This document shows positions 8,328 to 17,207 of a DNA stretch of 64,000 nucleotides, in pieces (within the stretch, counting starts at the first letter, position 1; every line of letters begins with the position of its first letter). The notes beneath the pieces are model-generated. The model ran no database searches and had not been told where the DNA came from. It was given only the letters and a program-made list of their open reading frames with translations. The position numbers and the translations under genes were made by a program. The stretch covers positions 62,001 through 126,000 of the forward strand of contig NZ_JACJOG010000006.1 of NCBI RefSeq assembly GCF_014695375.1, in the 5' to 3' direction. This DNA comes from Coleofasciculus sp. FACHB-T130 (lineage in GTDB: Bacteria > Cyanobacteriota > Cyanobacteriia > Cyanobacteriales > FACHB-T130).

Positions 8328-9851
8328 TCAAGAGCCTTTAGGTCGTTTGAACTGTTTTAGTACAGATAGGTAAAGGTCTTTGGTATTGAATACATAGAAC
8401 ATCAAGATTAAATAGGTCAAAGCCATTACCGCCAAACTGACAATGACTGTAGCCCAAACGGTTAAAGTTGGCGCGATCGCTAACTTAACCCCAAACGCGA
8501 TCGCTCCTGCGATTAGAGATGCCAGCAAAGGATGCTTCATGGCTTCTAATAAATTGAGCATGGTGATAGACGTGCCGCGCGTTGCATAGTACATACAAGG
8601 CAATGTCTGCAATAGCTTGGCAATTGAATAACTTAAAGCAACACCGCGTGCGCCATAAGGTAATCCAAAGAAAAAAGAAATCACTAAGAAGCTGGAAGAA
8701 AATACTCCCCACTTGAACATCTGAGCTGTCCTTCCTGAAGAAATATAGAGCCAGCCAGAGGTATTCGTAAGTGGTTGAACGAGTGCAGATATACCAAGAA
8801 GCTTGAAGATTGTACCAGCCTCTCCCCATTGGGAGCCAAGTATCAGCTCGACCAATTCTTCGGAGACAATCATCATAAAGAGGACGATAGGCGTCGTCAA
8901 AAATCCGATCAGCGATAGTCCTTTTAAATAGTGATTGCGAAATTGCTGTGGCTCAGAATGCAATCGGCTCAGACCGGGAACGGCAACAGCGGTAATTGGG
9001 GAGTTGATTTGTTGCAAAGGAAGCATCATTAGGCTGTATGCTTTCGCGTACACACCTAGAGCCTCAGCACCCCACACCCGTCCGATTAAAATGTTGTCCA
9101 GGTTTCGGGCGCAGTAGTTAAGGACGCTGAAACCAGTGAGGTTGCCACCAAAAGCCAGCATAGAACGGACGCCTGAGCGTTGAGCAGGTAAGCCAGGACG
9201 CCAACCACACATTACCCAAACCCCAGCAGCCGTGACGATTGCCGTAGTCAGTGACATAAATACCAGCGACCAGTATCCAGCCCCATACAAAGCCGAAATA
9301 ATCGCGATCGCTACCCCCAGCACGATGGAGACGATCTCAATTGCAGCGAGAGCGGTAAAGCGCATCTGTCGCCGAAGCAAGGCTTGGTGCTGGACGCTCA
9401 ACCCACCAAATATAAATGCACTGGCAGAAACGATCGCAATCCAGGTCAGGCGCGGCTCACCATAAAACCAAGCGATCGCCGGTGCCATAGCCGCAGTCAA
9501 TAGCATCAGCAAGAGGCTCATCCCCACATTCACCCAAAACAGGGTGCTGACTTGCTTGTGGTTGATTTCGGCTCTTTGGATCGTCGCCGTTGACAGACCC
9601 ATGTCATTGAAGAGAAACACAATACCCGTCACGCTAGTCACCATCCCAATTAGACCGTAGTCTTGAGGTGAGAGTAGACGAGCTAGCACAACCGTCGATC
9701 CCATTTGAAGTACAAATTTGCACCCCTGACTCACCATCGTGACTGCACCGCCACGAACCGAGCGACCTTTTAAATCAGCCTTCAGATGGTCAGTCTGAAA
9801 GTGCTGAGTTTGGTCAGGCTCAGATAGAATCTTTTTCTCTAATCTCGACAA
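8328..9851 (-). CDS. Wzx-like polysaccharide flippase (MOP superfamily, WzxC type)
   Basis: This is a 507-residue integral membrane protein with about 12-14 hydrophobic helices. The early motif LARLLSPQDYGLIGMV is typical of the WzxC/Polysacc_synt_3 family. It should flip lipid-linked repeat units from the cytoplasmic to the periplasmic leaflet for the polymerase at 11051-12373. The start is a TTG at 9851, supported by AAGAGG seven bases upstream. The first internal Met (residue 39) would remove the conserved start of the first helix region. It lies between a GT2 gene (126 bases upstream) and two GT4 genes. Confidence 0.87.
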   Translation of the reverse strand: MSRLEKKILSEPDQTQHFQTDHLKADLKGRSVRGGAVTMVSQGCKFVLQMGSTVVLARLLSPQDYGLIGMVTSVTGIVFLFNDMGLSTATIQRAEINHKQVSTLFWVNVGMSLLLMLLTAAMAPAIAWFYGEPRLTWIAIVSASAFIFGGLSVQHQALLRRQMRFTALAAIEIVSIVLGVAIAIISALYGAGYWSLVFMSLTTAIVTAAGVWVMCGWRPGLPAQRSGVRSMLAFGGNLTGFSVLNYCARNLDNILIGRVWGAEALGVYAKAYSLMMLPLQQINSPITAVAVPGLSRLHSEPQQFRNHYLKGLSLIGFLTTPIVLFMMIVSEELVELILGSQWGEAGTIFKLLGISALVQPLTNTSGWLYISSGRTAQMFKWGVFSSSFLVISFFFGLPYGARGVALSYSIAKLLQTLPCMYYATRGTSITMLNLLEAMKHPLLASLIAGAIAFGVKLAIAPTLTVWATVIVSLAVMALTYLILMFYVFNTKDLYLSVLKQFKRPKGS

Positions 9852-9858
9852 ATTGATA

Positions 9859-9864
9859 CCTCTT
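9859..9864 (-). promoter_or_regulatory. Ribosome binding site deciding the TTG start of the flippase
   Basis: AAGAGG on the minus strand lies 7 bases before a TTG codon at 9851. No ATG or GTG is near, so this site supports the unusual start. Confidence 0.6.
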
Positions 9865-9977
9865 ATAAAACTCTTTGAAGCGACTACTTGAAAAGTTACT
9901 AATCATTTTGGGTATTTATAGAAGAATTTAAACCCTTCGTATAACTCACCTCAATTTGGTAGGTCTTCAAACTAAAT

Positions 9978-10979
9978 TTAGGGCGTCTCCTTACCGAGAT
10001 TTTCTAAATTTTTACTCCAGCGCTGATATCGAAAATCACGAAATTTAGTAGATATCTGCCGAAAATAGTTAGCGAATTTAGGGGAAAGCGATCGCATCAC
10101 CAGCCATTTCAGCAGTAAGCGCTGAGCGCTGCTATTTAGGAGCATTTTTGGATACAAACGAACTGCCGTTTTTAGTTTGTAACCCGCTTGCTTAACTGCA
10201 TCAGGATCTGCTTTACGAGTTAAATACAAATCGGCGAGGTGCTGATAAACATTTGCTAAACTCTGGTTCTTGAGAGATTGCAACTCTGCTGGTGCTGTCT
10301 GAAAAGCCTTTTCAAGCGCCATCAGATTATATTTTTCCCTAACCTCTATTTTGGAAGAAATTGAGCCAGGTACTTGACGATAAAAAATCTGATGTTGAGG
10401 AACCAGAACGTAAGACCACTTAGCTGCTAACCTGAGCCAGTAATCCCAATCATGAGTAGATTTTAGTTCTGGGTCGAGTTCCCCAACGGACTCAATTGCT
10501 TGCTTACGAATCAGTGGAATTGAACCACAAACTAGAAAATTGCTGACTAATAATTGTGGATAAACATTTCCTTCAAAATATACGGGTTGCTGCACATATA
10601 AAAGTTTTCCTTTTTCATCTATAAAAGAAGTCCAGCTATAAGCTACTCCTGCTTCGGGGTGCTTTTGTAATTCTGCAAGTTGTAGTTCTAGCTTGTCTGG
10701 TGTCCATAAATCATCTGCATCAATAAAGGCAATAAATTCACCTTTAGCGTGAGCTAAACCGCGATTGCGAGCGACGGCGGCTCCGCCATTTTCATAGACA
10801 AATACTTTTACCCGTTCATCTACAATTCCTTTAAGCAGTTCTACGCTTTTGTCACTCGATCCGTCATCAACTAAAATTATTTCCAAGTCTGAAAATGTTT
10901 GCTGCTGAACAGATTTAACCGTTTCCAAGATTGTTTGTTCAGCATTGTAGACCGGAATTATCACTGATATTACTGGCAT
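9978..10979 (-). CDS. Glycosyltransferase family 2
   Basis: This is a 333-residue GT2 protein. The N-terminal GT-A domain shows VISVIIPVYNAEQTI, ILVDDGSSDKS, ENGGAAVARNRGL and the metal site FIDADDLWTPDKLE. The STHDWDYWLRL block near residue 190 is the usual acceptor-side segment. The C-terminal 100 residues are helical and basic with no clear membrane helix. It lies 71 bases downstream of the polymerase gene, in the same operon direction. It resembles the partial GT2 at the left edge in layout. It is predicted to add one sugar to the lipid-linked repeat unit, and which one is unknown. Confidence 0.88.
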   Translation of the reverse strand: MPVISVIIPVYNAEQTILETVKSVQQQTFSDLEIILVDDGSSDKSVELLKGIVDERVKVFVYENGGAAVARNRGLAHAKGEFIAFIDADDLWTPDKLELQLAELQKHPEAGVAYSWTSFIDEKGKLLYVQQPVYFEGNVYPQLLVSNFLVCGSIPLIRKQAIESVGELDPELKSTHDWDYWLRLAAKWSYVLVPQHQIFYRQVPGSISSKIEVREKYNLMALEKAFQTAPAELQSLKNQSLANVYQHLADLYLTRKADPDAVKQAGYKLKTAVRLYPKMLLNSSAQRLLLKWLVMRSLSPKFANYFRQISTKFRDFRYQRWSKNLENLGKETP

Positions 10980-11050
10980 TTAGTTTAACCTTTGTGTAAG
11001 TCTAATAAAAAAAATGTTATCTTAATTCCCCTCAATCATCAGTAAACAGT

Positions 11051-12373
11051 TTAAAGTTCTGTTTTGACTCTATAACCGTTTTCAGGAATATTGGTCTCAG
11101 TGAATAAAAAGCTAGGAAACTTTTCTTTGATGCTAATTCCTAACATAACTAACCCAGGCCAATAAACATAGGCAAGAGCCTCTATATTTTCCCCAAAAGT
11201 AAACATAAATATCACCAAGATTATACTTAATCCTACTCGTGAAACTCGACTGCTTTGCGACTTAATTACTAAATCTATGAAGCTCCAAGCCAAGGGAATG
11301 ACAAGTGCCGTAAACCCTACGATTCCTTTCGTTACCAGAAGACCAAACCAAGTATTGTGAGAACCGATGGGCTTGAATGTTGCAACAGCAGGCCCTTTAA
11401 ATTCACCAATTCCATGTCCCCATATAGGAGCTTCTTTCCAACGTTCTACTGCTAGGCGAGCCAATATATCTCTCACTCTGGAAGAGCCTGCTCTTGCCTG
11501 GTAGAACATATCTGAGAAAGCTCTAAATGAATTGATTAGCCAGGAAGAAAACACTCCCATAATAAAACTAGCGATTCCGGCTATGAGCTGTATATAAGGT
11601 TTCGTAAAATTTGATAAAGCCCAAGTAGAAAATATGACAAAAGGAAGAGATACAATACCTAGGCGCGAAACCGAACCCACAATCATTGCAACCGCGCCAA
11701 TCATGCCAATGAATCGCCATTTTTTGTTCGATTCTTGCGCTGCTAGAAAGAAATAGATATTTCCTACCATTCCCAAGGCGGGTGCCCAGGGGGTAAACAA
11801 TTCAAGACGAACTCCACCTCCTTCAGGATCGAGACCGTAGAGGTTAACACTGTAGTAAGCAAGACCGCTACGTTCTATGATCCGCAAAGGGGAAGTGTAG
11901 ATATGAGAAGGTAGGTGTAATCTAGACGCTGTATAGCAAACGATCACAGCAATTAAGCTTTGCAGACAAAGTATGCAAGCTGCTCTATAAATTATCTGTG
12001 GTCGAATTTTTAAACAGCCTGCAAGAGGAAATAACGCTAAGGGAGCATATCTTACAACCCAATTGATTGATGAGTTAAGAATTTTGCCTAATCCTAGATT
12101 GAAATTCATGTGAGCAGCAATTAAAGCCACCTCCATGACTAAGATACAAATAATCCACACCCAGATTGTTGTGGGAATGGTTATTTTCTCCTCAGTGGGC
12201 GTATTCTCTGTTTGGTTCCACAGTTTCTTTCCTACACGCCACAAGAAAAACCAAGCTAGTATAGGCACTAAGGTCATTTGTAGCCCAAGAATGTGAATTA
12301 CATAAATCCAGGTAATGTAATACCAAATCAACTTTTCTTCAAGATTTTGAGGTTTCATTGATATCTGGTTCAT
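11051..12373 (-). CDS. O-antigen ligase / Wzy-like polysaccharide polymerase
   Basis: This is a 440-residue membrane protein with roughly ten hydrophobic helices. The Wzy_C-type periplasmic loop is visible: GHGIGEFKG, then a short linker and SHNTWFGLLVTKGIVG, the segment that carries catalytic His/Arg residues in O-antigen ligases and polymerases. Position next to flippase, chain-length and glycosyltransferase genes favours polymerase rather than ligase. It would join repeat units on the periplasmic side. The start MNQISMKPQNLEEK has an alternative Met at residue 6. It is 72 bases downstream of the Wzz-like gene. Confidence 0.82.
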   Translation of the reverse strand: MNQISMKPQNLEEKLIWYYITWIYVIHILGLQMTLVPILAWFFLWRVGKKLWNQTENTPTEEKITIPTTIWVWIICILVMEVALIAAHMNFNLGLGKILNSSINWVVRYAPLALFPLAGCLKIRPQIIYRAACILCLQSLIAVIVCYTASRLHLPSHIYTSPLRIIERSGLAYYSVNLYGLDPEGGGVRLELFTPWAPALGMVGNIYFFLAAQESNKKWRFIGMIGAVAMIVGSVSRLGIVSLPFVIFSTWALSNFTKPYIQLIAGIASFIMGVFSSWLINSFRAFSDMFYQARAGSSRVRDILARLAVERWKEAPIWGHGIGEFKGPAVATFKPIGSHNTWFGLLVTKGIVGFTALVIPLAWSFIDLVIKSQSSRVSRVGLSIILVIFMFTFGENIEALAYVYWPGLVMLGISIKEKFPSFLFTETNIPENGYRVKTEL

Positions 12374-12445
12374 GCATCTTGGGTCTAATCAAAACAATAT
12401 TGTTGCTGCGGTTTATCTCCTGAAATCTGAATCGATTTCCAGTGA

Positions 12446-13921
12446 TTACGGACTGGTATCCAAGTAGGTATGTTTAACTAGCGTAGAAGACCGAGAAATT
12501 TTGCGATCGCGCAGCCACAGTAACAGTAGTCCATTAGTACAAAACAAGGAACCTAAGGCTGCACCTAGCAGAACTAATTTCTTATTGGGGGCACTCGCAG
12601 AAGTTGGAATTGTAGGCTCTGTAAAGATTTGAAGTTGAGGATAAGAGGAAGATATATTTGACTTGCTCAAATCCAATCTCGCTAAAGTAGAAGAAAAAAC
12701 TGCTTCGGCAATTTGCACATCTCGCATCAGGTCGGCTAATGAAACCTCTTGCTGTGCAAGTGACTTGAGCCGATTCTCAAGTAGAGCAAGCTGTTGGTTG
12801 AGCGATCGCGCTTCTGCTTGGAGTCCTTGTGCCTCTGTCTGCACTGTCACTAACTCTAGGAAAAGAGCATCCCGCGAGGTTCCCGATCCACCACTTTTGC
12901 TCAGGTTAAGTTCTTCTAGACTTGCTATCGTAACGGGTCGCTTTAAAAGAGATCGCCCCTGCCTCAGTAAAGCCGTTTGAGCGGCATTTAGCTTTGCCTG
13001 CTGCTGAATTAGAGCAGGATGATCGGGTAAAAACTTTGATTGCAAAGCAACGAAGAGGCTGTTCGCTTCACTATAGTCTTGTAAGTATTGTTGAAATAGG
13101 GAGTCGGCTTGAAGAACAAAAGCATCTGCTGCTTGTTTAGCCGATAAATCTAAGCTACTAGATAGTCCTTGCAAACGAGCATTCGCATCTTGCTGTTTAG
13201 CTAATACTTCAGCCCGCTGTCGGCGTAGCTGTTCAATATTTTGTGAAAGGTTCGTAAGTTGATCCGTAGAAGTTAAACCCGAACGCGCTTTGTACTCAGA
13301 TAGGCGTGTTTGCGCTGCTTTTAATTTTTTTTGGGACTCCCCAAGGGTGGATTGTAGCGTTTTATCCTGCTGAGCGGCTTCCTTAATTCTCAGTTCGTTG
13401 ATTTTTACTTGCAAGGCTTCGTAGAGCGCTAAAGATTTTTTATAAGCTTCGTCGGGAGTCGTTCCTTGAAACTCAAAAGTCATCAGCGTGGTGTTGTCTA
13501 ATACTTTAGCCCTAGGTTTACCAAAATCTTGCAAGGGCATATTGAGCTTATCAGCAGCAGTCTCCAAGACCGGCTTACTGAGAGCTAGAAATTTATAGTT
13601 CTCTCTAGGATCTTGATTCGTACTCATGTACGGAGAGTCGCTTTTAGAGGAAGCTTGCCCAATCCCTGGCAGGTTGATATTGCTGGCTGAACCGGCTGAG
13701 GGTAAACTAAGCGCTAACTCAGTGCTGTAATTGGGTTTGGTAACTTTTATATAATATAAAGCTCCTCCCCAAATAGCTGCATTAGTTAATAGTCCTAAGA
13801 CTAAGTAACGCATCCAATTTCCTTGAGACCTTGCTGATTTCGAGGAAGATTTAGAAATACTTGCAGAGTCAGTAATAGCCAAATCTTCATGGGGAGAGGT
13901 AATCGGGCGTTTCATAGTCAA
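12446..13921 (-). CDS. Wzz/GumC-like polysaccharide co-polymerase without kinase domain
   Basis: This is a 491-residue protein with one membrane helix near residues 37-60, a long periplasmic coiled-coil region (about 150-420, rich in Gln, Ala and Leu), and a second membrane helix at about 447-468. The segment just before the second helix is Pro-rich (EPTIPTSASAPNK), as in polysaccharide co-polymerases that set chain length. There are no Walker motifs or C-terminal Tyr cluster, so a BY-kinase, if any, is encoded elsewhere. The first 40 residues are Ser-rich. It is the most upstream gene of the polysaccharide cluster and probably lies next to its main promoter in 13922-14510. Confidence 0.82.
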   Translation of the reverse strand: MTMKRPITSPHEDLAITDSASISKSSSKSARSQGNWMRYLVLGLLTNAAIWGGALYYIKVTKPNYSTELALSLPSAGSASNINLPGIGQASSKSDSPYMSTNQDPRENYKFLALSKPVLETAADKLNMPLQDFGKPRAKVLDNTTLMTFEFQGTTPDEAYKKSLALYEALQVKINELRIKEAAQQDKTLQSTLGESQKKLKAAQTRLSEYKARSGLTSTDQLTNLSQNIEQLRRQRAEVLAKQQDANARLQGLSSSLDLSAKQAADAFVLQADSLFQQYLQDYSEANSLFVALQSKFLPDHPALIQQQAKLNAAQTALLRQGRSLLKRPVTIASLEELNLSKSGGSGTSRDALFLELVTVQTEAQGLQAEARSLNQQLALLENRLKSLAQQEVSLADLMRDVQIAEAVFSSTLARLDLSKSNISSSYPQLQIFTEPTIPTSASAPNKKLVLLGAALGSLFCTNGLLLLWLRDRKISRSSTLVKHTYLDTSP

Positions 13922-14510
13922 AGAATTAGGCTTACACTAGGGTTATTGCGATTGTTTGTCTCTTTGAATAGCTAGGCTCAAGGACTGAGTGGCAATCTTG
14001 ATTCAATAGTTTTGTATAACCTTCGCTTATTAGAGTATACACAGCCTTTACTTCGCTACTTTTTAGGAGTGATTTATCATTGCTCCCGTGAAGAGATTAA
14101 GATAAAACGCTTTGATTTTTTCAGTTTCAAACAACAGCTAAAATGCAATTTCAAGAGCTATTTAAAAACTACTAAAAAGCCTTTTGATTGACTGCAATTG
14201 CAACATAGAATGTTTTTCTATCCACCCTATAATTTATTTTTCGCTAGTCATTCGCTTTTCGCATTAGAAACACCCGGAAAAAGCTTAGTTACTCGTATTT
14301 AAGAACAGCCTAGATTTCAATGAAATGATTCGGTTCAAGGAATCATTAAACATAATTTTAGTGTCATCTCATCGTAAGGGGCTTTACATAGCGAAACATC
14401 AGTCCAGAGGATGATTATGGACTGCATGATTTTTTTTAACCAAAGTGCAAATCTAGCGAACTAAAAACGTGTCGAAAGAGCCACAGGCAGCTTGTTTGAG
14501 CGATTCCTCG
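13922..14510. other. AT-rich spacer at head of the polysaccharide cluster
   Basis: There is no convincing gene in these bases. The stretch is AT-rich, with tracts such as TTTTTTTT near 14430, and must contain the promoter for the minus-strand polysaccharide genes. I could not choose one promoter with confidence. Confidence 0.45.
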
Positions 14511-14569
14511 TGAGATAGCGATCGCTCTGTTACGGTGACAAGTAAAGTGATTAAGCGATCGCTATCTCA
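14511..14569. repeat. Perfect 16-base inverted repeat centred on HIP1 sites
   Basis: Arms TGAGATAGCGATCGCT (14511-14526) and AGCGATCGCTATCTCA (14554-14569) are perfect reverse complements with a 27-base spacer. The complementarity runs well beyond the palindromic HIP1 octamer, so it is not only a by-product of two HIP1 sites. It could form a strong cruciform or RNA stem between rca and the polysaccharide genes. Confidence 0.75.
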
Positions 14570-14783
14570 GCAATGAAAACTTCATCAAAAATTGCACAAA
14601 AATCGTGCAACTTTACCTAAACTTTACAGAAGTTGGATTGATTTTGTGATTCGATGAGCCTCTATATCTTAATCACGATCGCTCACTTCGTTACTGTAAA
14701 TTTATACCGCAAAGGGCGACGAAATTAACAAATTTTTGTTCCCATCTCGCTTTTATTGAATTATCGATTCGCCAGGATAAACA

Positions 14784-14814
14784 AAAGCGATCGCCCCAAC
14801 AGAGCGATCGCTTT
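14784..14814 (-). terminator. Intrinsic terminator of rca built from two HIP1 sites
   Basis: On the minus strand, 11-base arms AAAGCGATCGC and GCGATCGCTTT surround a 9-base loop. They are followed by TGTTTATCC and lie 25 bases after the rca stop codon. The upper and lower arms are each a HIP1 octamer with three matching flanking bases. Position and T-rich tail fit rho-independent termination. Confidence 0.7.
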
Positions 14815-14839
14815 CCCAGCAAATACTGTACTACAAACG

Positions 14840-16147
14840 TTAACTATTCGGACGTTGGATAATCGTTTCTGCAACGCGCCGCTTGGCCTTGGGGTCAATG
14901 CCAATGAAGCGCACGTACTCCCCATTATGCTCGCTCAAGCTAGCTTCCAAAGCAGCGATCGCTTCCGACGCATTTGTTGTCTGAATGGGATCGCCGCTTT
15001 GCCAAGATTGGCTGCGGAACCGACGTGCATTTGCGTGTTCTATACCAATGCGATAGCCTTGGGCAAGTAGATCCCGGATCTGTTGCTGCACCTCTGGACT
15101 AATTCGGGCACTATTTACCTGAGTGTTGCTGCTGTGACCGTTACCTCGATCGGACTCATGAGGGTGCGATGGCTCGTTCGCCAGTTCATTGCGGACAACG
15201 GTCTTCCGATTTTCCGGGGGTAGGGATGACATCTGAGGCACATCCCTAACTTCTGGAGTCACGGAGCGTCGGCTTGTATTGTACTCCTCTACCAAGCGTG
15301 AATTCTGAACTCGCTGCTGTTCTTGAACCATCAGGTTGCCAAACTCGATTAAGCGAGAAAGAGTGAAATCAGGCTTTTTGAACACTGGTGGTCCTTCAGC
15401 ACTGTTTACTACCCTAGTAGAAACCCGGTTAATCCCAATATCGTGGATGAAAGAGCGGATTTGTTCATCGTAAATGCGCGATCGCACTGCACCAAAGAAA
15501 TCAATCGCTTGATCGGGAAAACGATCGACTAACTGTTCAATCTGACTGCGAGATAATCCATCTGGCTCAAAAATGCCTCCGACGATGCCAATCTTGTCAT
15601 CTCTATCGGGTTCCCAGTGGAATTTTTCCATCCGACCATCCCGAATCAACGGCGCATACAGGGTGGCGAAGTCATTGCCTGTGACAATAATCGGCACTCT
15701 GGGTAGCGGCGTGGAATCATAACTGCCAGGAAGTTGCACATCTGTAGGTTTATCAGCAATATTCATCAGCGTGCCATTCACCAGCTGAGTATTCACCGTA
15801 TATTGGGTGCCTTGATCGAAGCGCCCTGCCCCAGCATCCAAATCATTGATCATTAGCACGCACATCTTGCCGCGCACCTTGATCAAGTCTGCTGCTTCCC
15901 GATAGCGCAGGCGGATCAAACGCCCGGGATCTCCTGCATCTGGACTTTCCAGTTCCCCTGCCGACATATGGACAGCTTCAATGCCCATCCGCTCAAATAC
16001 TAATTCACACTGAAAAGATTTTCCCTCTCCCTTCCGTCCGTGAACTCCGAGAATCAGAGGAACTCGTACTCCAGGGAGGTCAAGAAAATTTTTGGTGATA
16101 TGAACCGCCAGCTTGTCTAAAAAGCGGGGAGAAATGTAGTAGGTCAT
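14840..16147 (-). CDS. rca: Rubisco activase with C-terminal SSU-like domain
   Basis: This is a 435-residue AAA+ ATPase. Walker A GRKGEGKS is at residues 37-44 and Walker [11 protein letters not shown] is near 96-105. The arginine-rich sensor region follows. A low-complexity linker (about 290-345) leads to a C-terminal domain of about 85 residues beginning [20 protein letters not shown]. This domain resembles the Rubisco small subunit and the SSU-like repeats of CcmM. Activases of this type remodel inhibited Rubisco, and the SSU-like domain is known to recruit the enzyme to Rubisco and carboxysomes in cyanobacteria. The gene follows rbcS by 137 bases, but a strong terminator lies between, so it is probably expressed separately or by readthrough. 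Confidence 0.93.
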   Translation of the reverse strand: MTYYISPRFLDKLAVHITKNFLDLPGVRVPLILGVHGRKGEGKSFQCELVFERMGIEAVHMSAGELESPDAGDPGRLIRLRYREAADLIKVRGKMCVLMINDLDAGAGRFDQGTQYTVNTQLVNGTLMNIADKPTDVQLPGSYDSTPLPRVPIIVTGNDFATLYAPLIRDGRMEKFHWEPDRDDKIGIVGGIFEPDGLSRSQIEQLVDRFPDQAIDFFGAVRSRIYDEQIRSFIHDIGINRVSTRVVNSAEGPPVFKKPDFTLSRLIEFGNLMVQEQQRVQNSRLVEEYNTSRRSVTPEVRDVPQMSSLPPENRKTVVRNELANEPSHPHESDRGNGHSSNTQVNSARISPEVQQQIRDLLAQGYRIGIEHANARRFRSQSWQSGDPIQTTNASEAIAALEASLSEHNGEYVRFIGIDPKAKRRVAETIIQRPNS

Positions 16148-16192
16148 AGTCTGTTAAAGTGAATGCTCCGATTGCTAGGCATCAAACAAACA

Positions 16193-16226
16193 AATTGGAG
16201 AGGTAGATTGCTCTGCCTCTCCAATT
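16193..16226 (-). terminator. Terminator of the rbcL-rbcX-rbcS operon
   Basis: Perfect 11-base arms AATTGGAGAGG (16193-16203) and CCTCTCCAATT (16216-16226) enclose a 12-base loop. On the minus strand the stem is followed by a T-rich run (TGTTTGTTTG). It lies 58 bases after the rbcS stop and before rca. Confidence 0.8.
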
Positions 16227-16284
16227 TTGCACGAACGAGTTAAAAGTGAGTCGGTTAGGCAGCGCCCACCTGACTAATTAAGGT

Positions 16285-16620
16285 TTAGTAACCTCTTTGG
16301 TTTGGTTTCCCAACGATGAAGCTGAGAACTTGGCACTGCTTGATGTTATCAAAGCCCATGACTCGGACATAGGCGTTGGGGTTCTCAGAACGGCAAGCTT
16401 TGATTTCAGTGAGAACTTCTTGGGTTGTCGTAGCATTGAACAGAGGCAGTTTCCACAATGTCCAGTAGTGCTGTTCCGGTGCAGAACTATCGCTGAATTC
16501 AACCCCTGCAATATAGCCTTGGTCGAGGATGTATTGGATTTGCTTGTTGATTTGCGCGTCGGTAAGGGCTGGCAAATAGGAAAGAGTCTCGAAACGAATC
16601 TCTTTAGGCAGAGTTCTCAT
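16285..16620 (-). CDS. rbcS: Rubisco small subunit
   Basis: This 111-residue protein is the normal length for a cyanobacterial small subunit. It starts [20 protein letters not shown] and contains the family landmarks [21 protein letters not shown] and a C-terminal [14 protein letters not shown]. Eight copies cap the L8 core of form IB Rubisco and raise catalysis and specificity. It is the third gene of rbcL-rbcX-rbcS, with 96 bases after rbcX, and is followed by a strong terminator. Identification is certain from sequence and context. Confidence 0.97.
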   Translation of the reverse strand: MRTLPKEIRFETLSYLPALTDAQINKQIQYILDQGYIAGVEFSDSSAPEQHYWTLWKLPLFNATTTQEVLTEIKACRSENPNAYVRVMGFDNIKQCQVLSFIVGKPNQRGY

Positions 16621-16716
16621 AGTTGTGTGGTCTTCCTTGTAGGTATGTCTGCTAAGTGGACGCTTGATGCGGTCTAACGTCCAAAGTTGAAGAGTTCTGT
16701 CAGATGACGGTCGAGG

Positions 16717-17115
16717 TTATCCAGACTCGCCTGGTGATTCAGTTTGTTGTTCCGGCTGGAAGCTGGGGTCAGGTAAAGTAAGTAGCGTAATTCGCTCCAG
16801 ATGTTGACGCCGATATTCGATATTAGATTTCTCAATACCAGTGCGAGTCATCTCAGGTAAAAAGTCTGCTACTTCCTCTGCAAGATGCTGGCGCACAGTC
16901 ATAATCCGAAGCGCTAACTCTGGATTTTCTTTGAGTAATTCCTTGACGTAAGCTTCTCCATCTTGGATGACGCCCGTTTTAGAAAAGTTACTCAGCCAAA
17001 TTGCCAAAGGAGGATTTGTTTCGCTCAACTGAGCCACGATATTTTTCACTGCCTGATAAGTCAGGTAGCTAATCAGTGTCTTAGCCGTGTCTTTGGCAAT
17101 TTGCTTGAGATCCAT
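16717..17115 (-). CDS. rbcX: Rubisco assembly chaperone RbcX
   Basis: This 132-residue all-helical protein lies between rbcL and rbcS, the standard cyanobacterial place for rbcX. The start MDLKQIAKDTAKTLISYLTY and the block YRRQHLERIT match the family. RbcX dimers bind the C-terminal tail of RbcL (motif EIKFEFE, present in the rbcL here) and stabilise RbcL dimers until the small subunit joins. The C-terminal 15 residues are polar and probably disordered. A hairpin at 17149-17183 lies in the 92-base gap from rbcL. Confidence 0.95.
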   Translation of the reverse strand: MDLKQIAKDTAKTLISYLTYQAVKNIVAQLSETNPPLAIWLSNFSKTGVIQDGEAYVKELLKENPELALRIMTVRQHLAEEVADFLPEMTRTGIEKSNIEYRRQHLERITLLTLPDPSFQPEQQTESPGESG

Positions 17116-17148
17116 ATTTGACCCCAGACCTAAAGAGTTCTGAATTTT

Positions 17149-17183
17149 GAGTGTTGAGTTTGTTTAAGTTTAACTCAGCACTC
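17149..17183 (-). ncRNA. Intercistronic hairpin between rbcL and rbcX
   Basis: The minus-strand arms GAGTGCTGAGTT and AACTCAACACTC pair over 12 bases with one G-T wobble around an 11-base loop. No T-run follows, so it is more likely to protect the rbcL 3' end or lower rbcX/rbcS expression than to terminate. It is a structural element within an mRNA, not a separate gene. Confidence 0.6.
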
Positions 17184-17207
17184 AACAATCATGACTCTGT
17201 CATTAGA

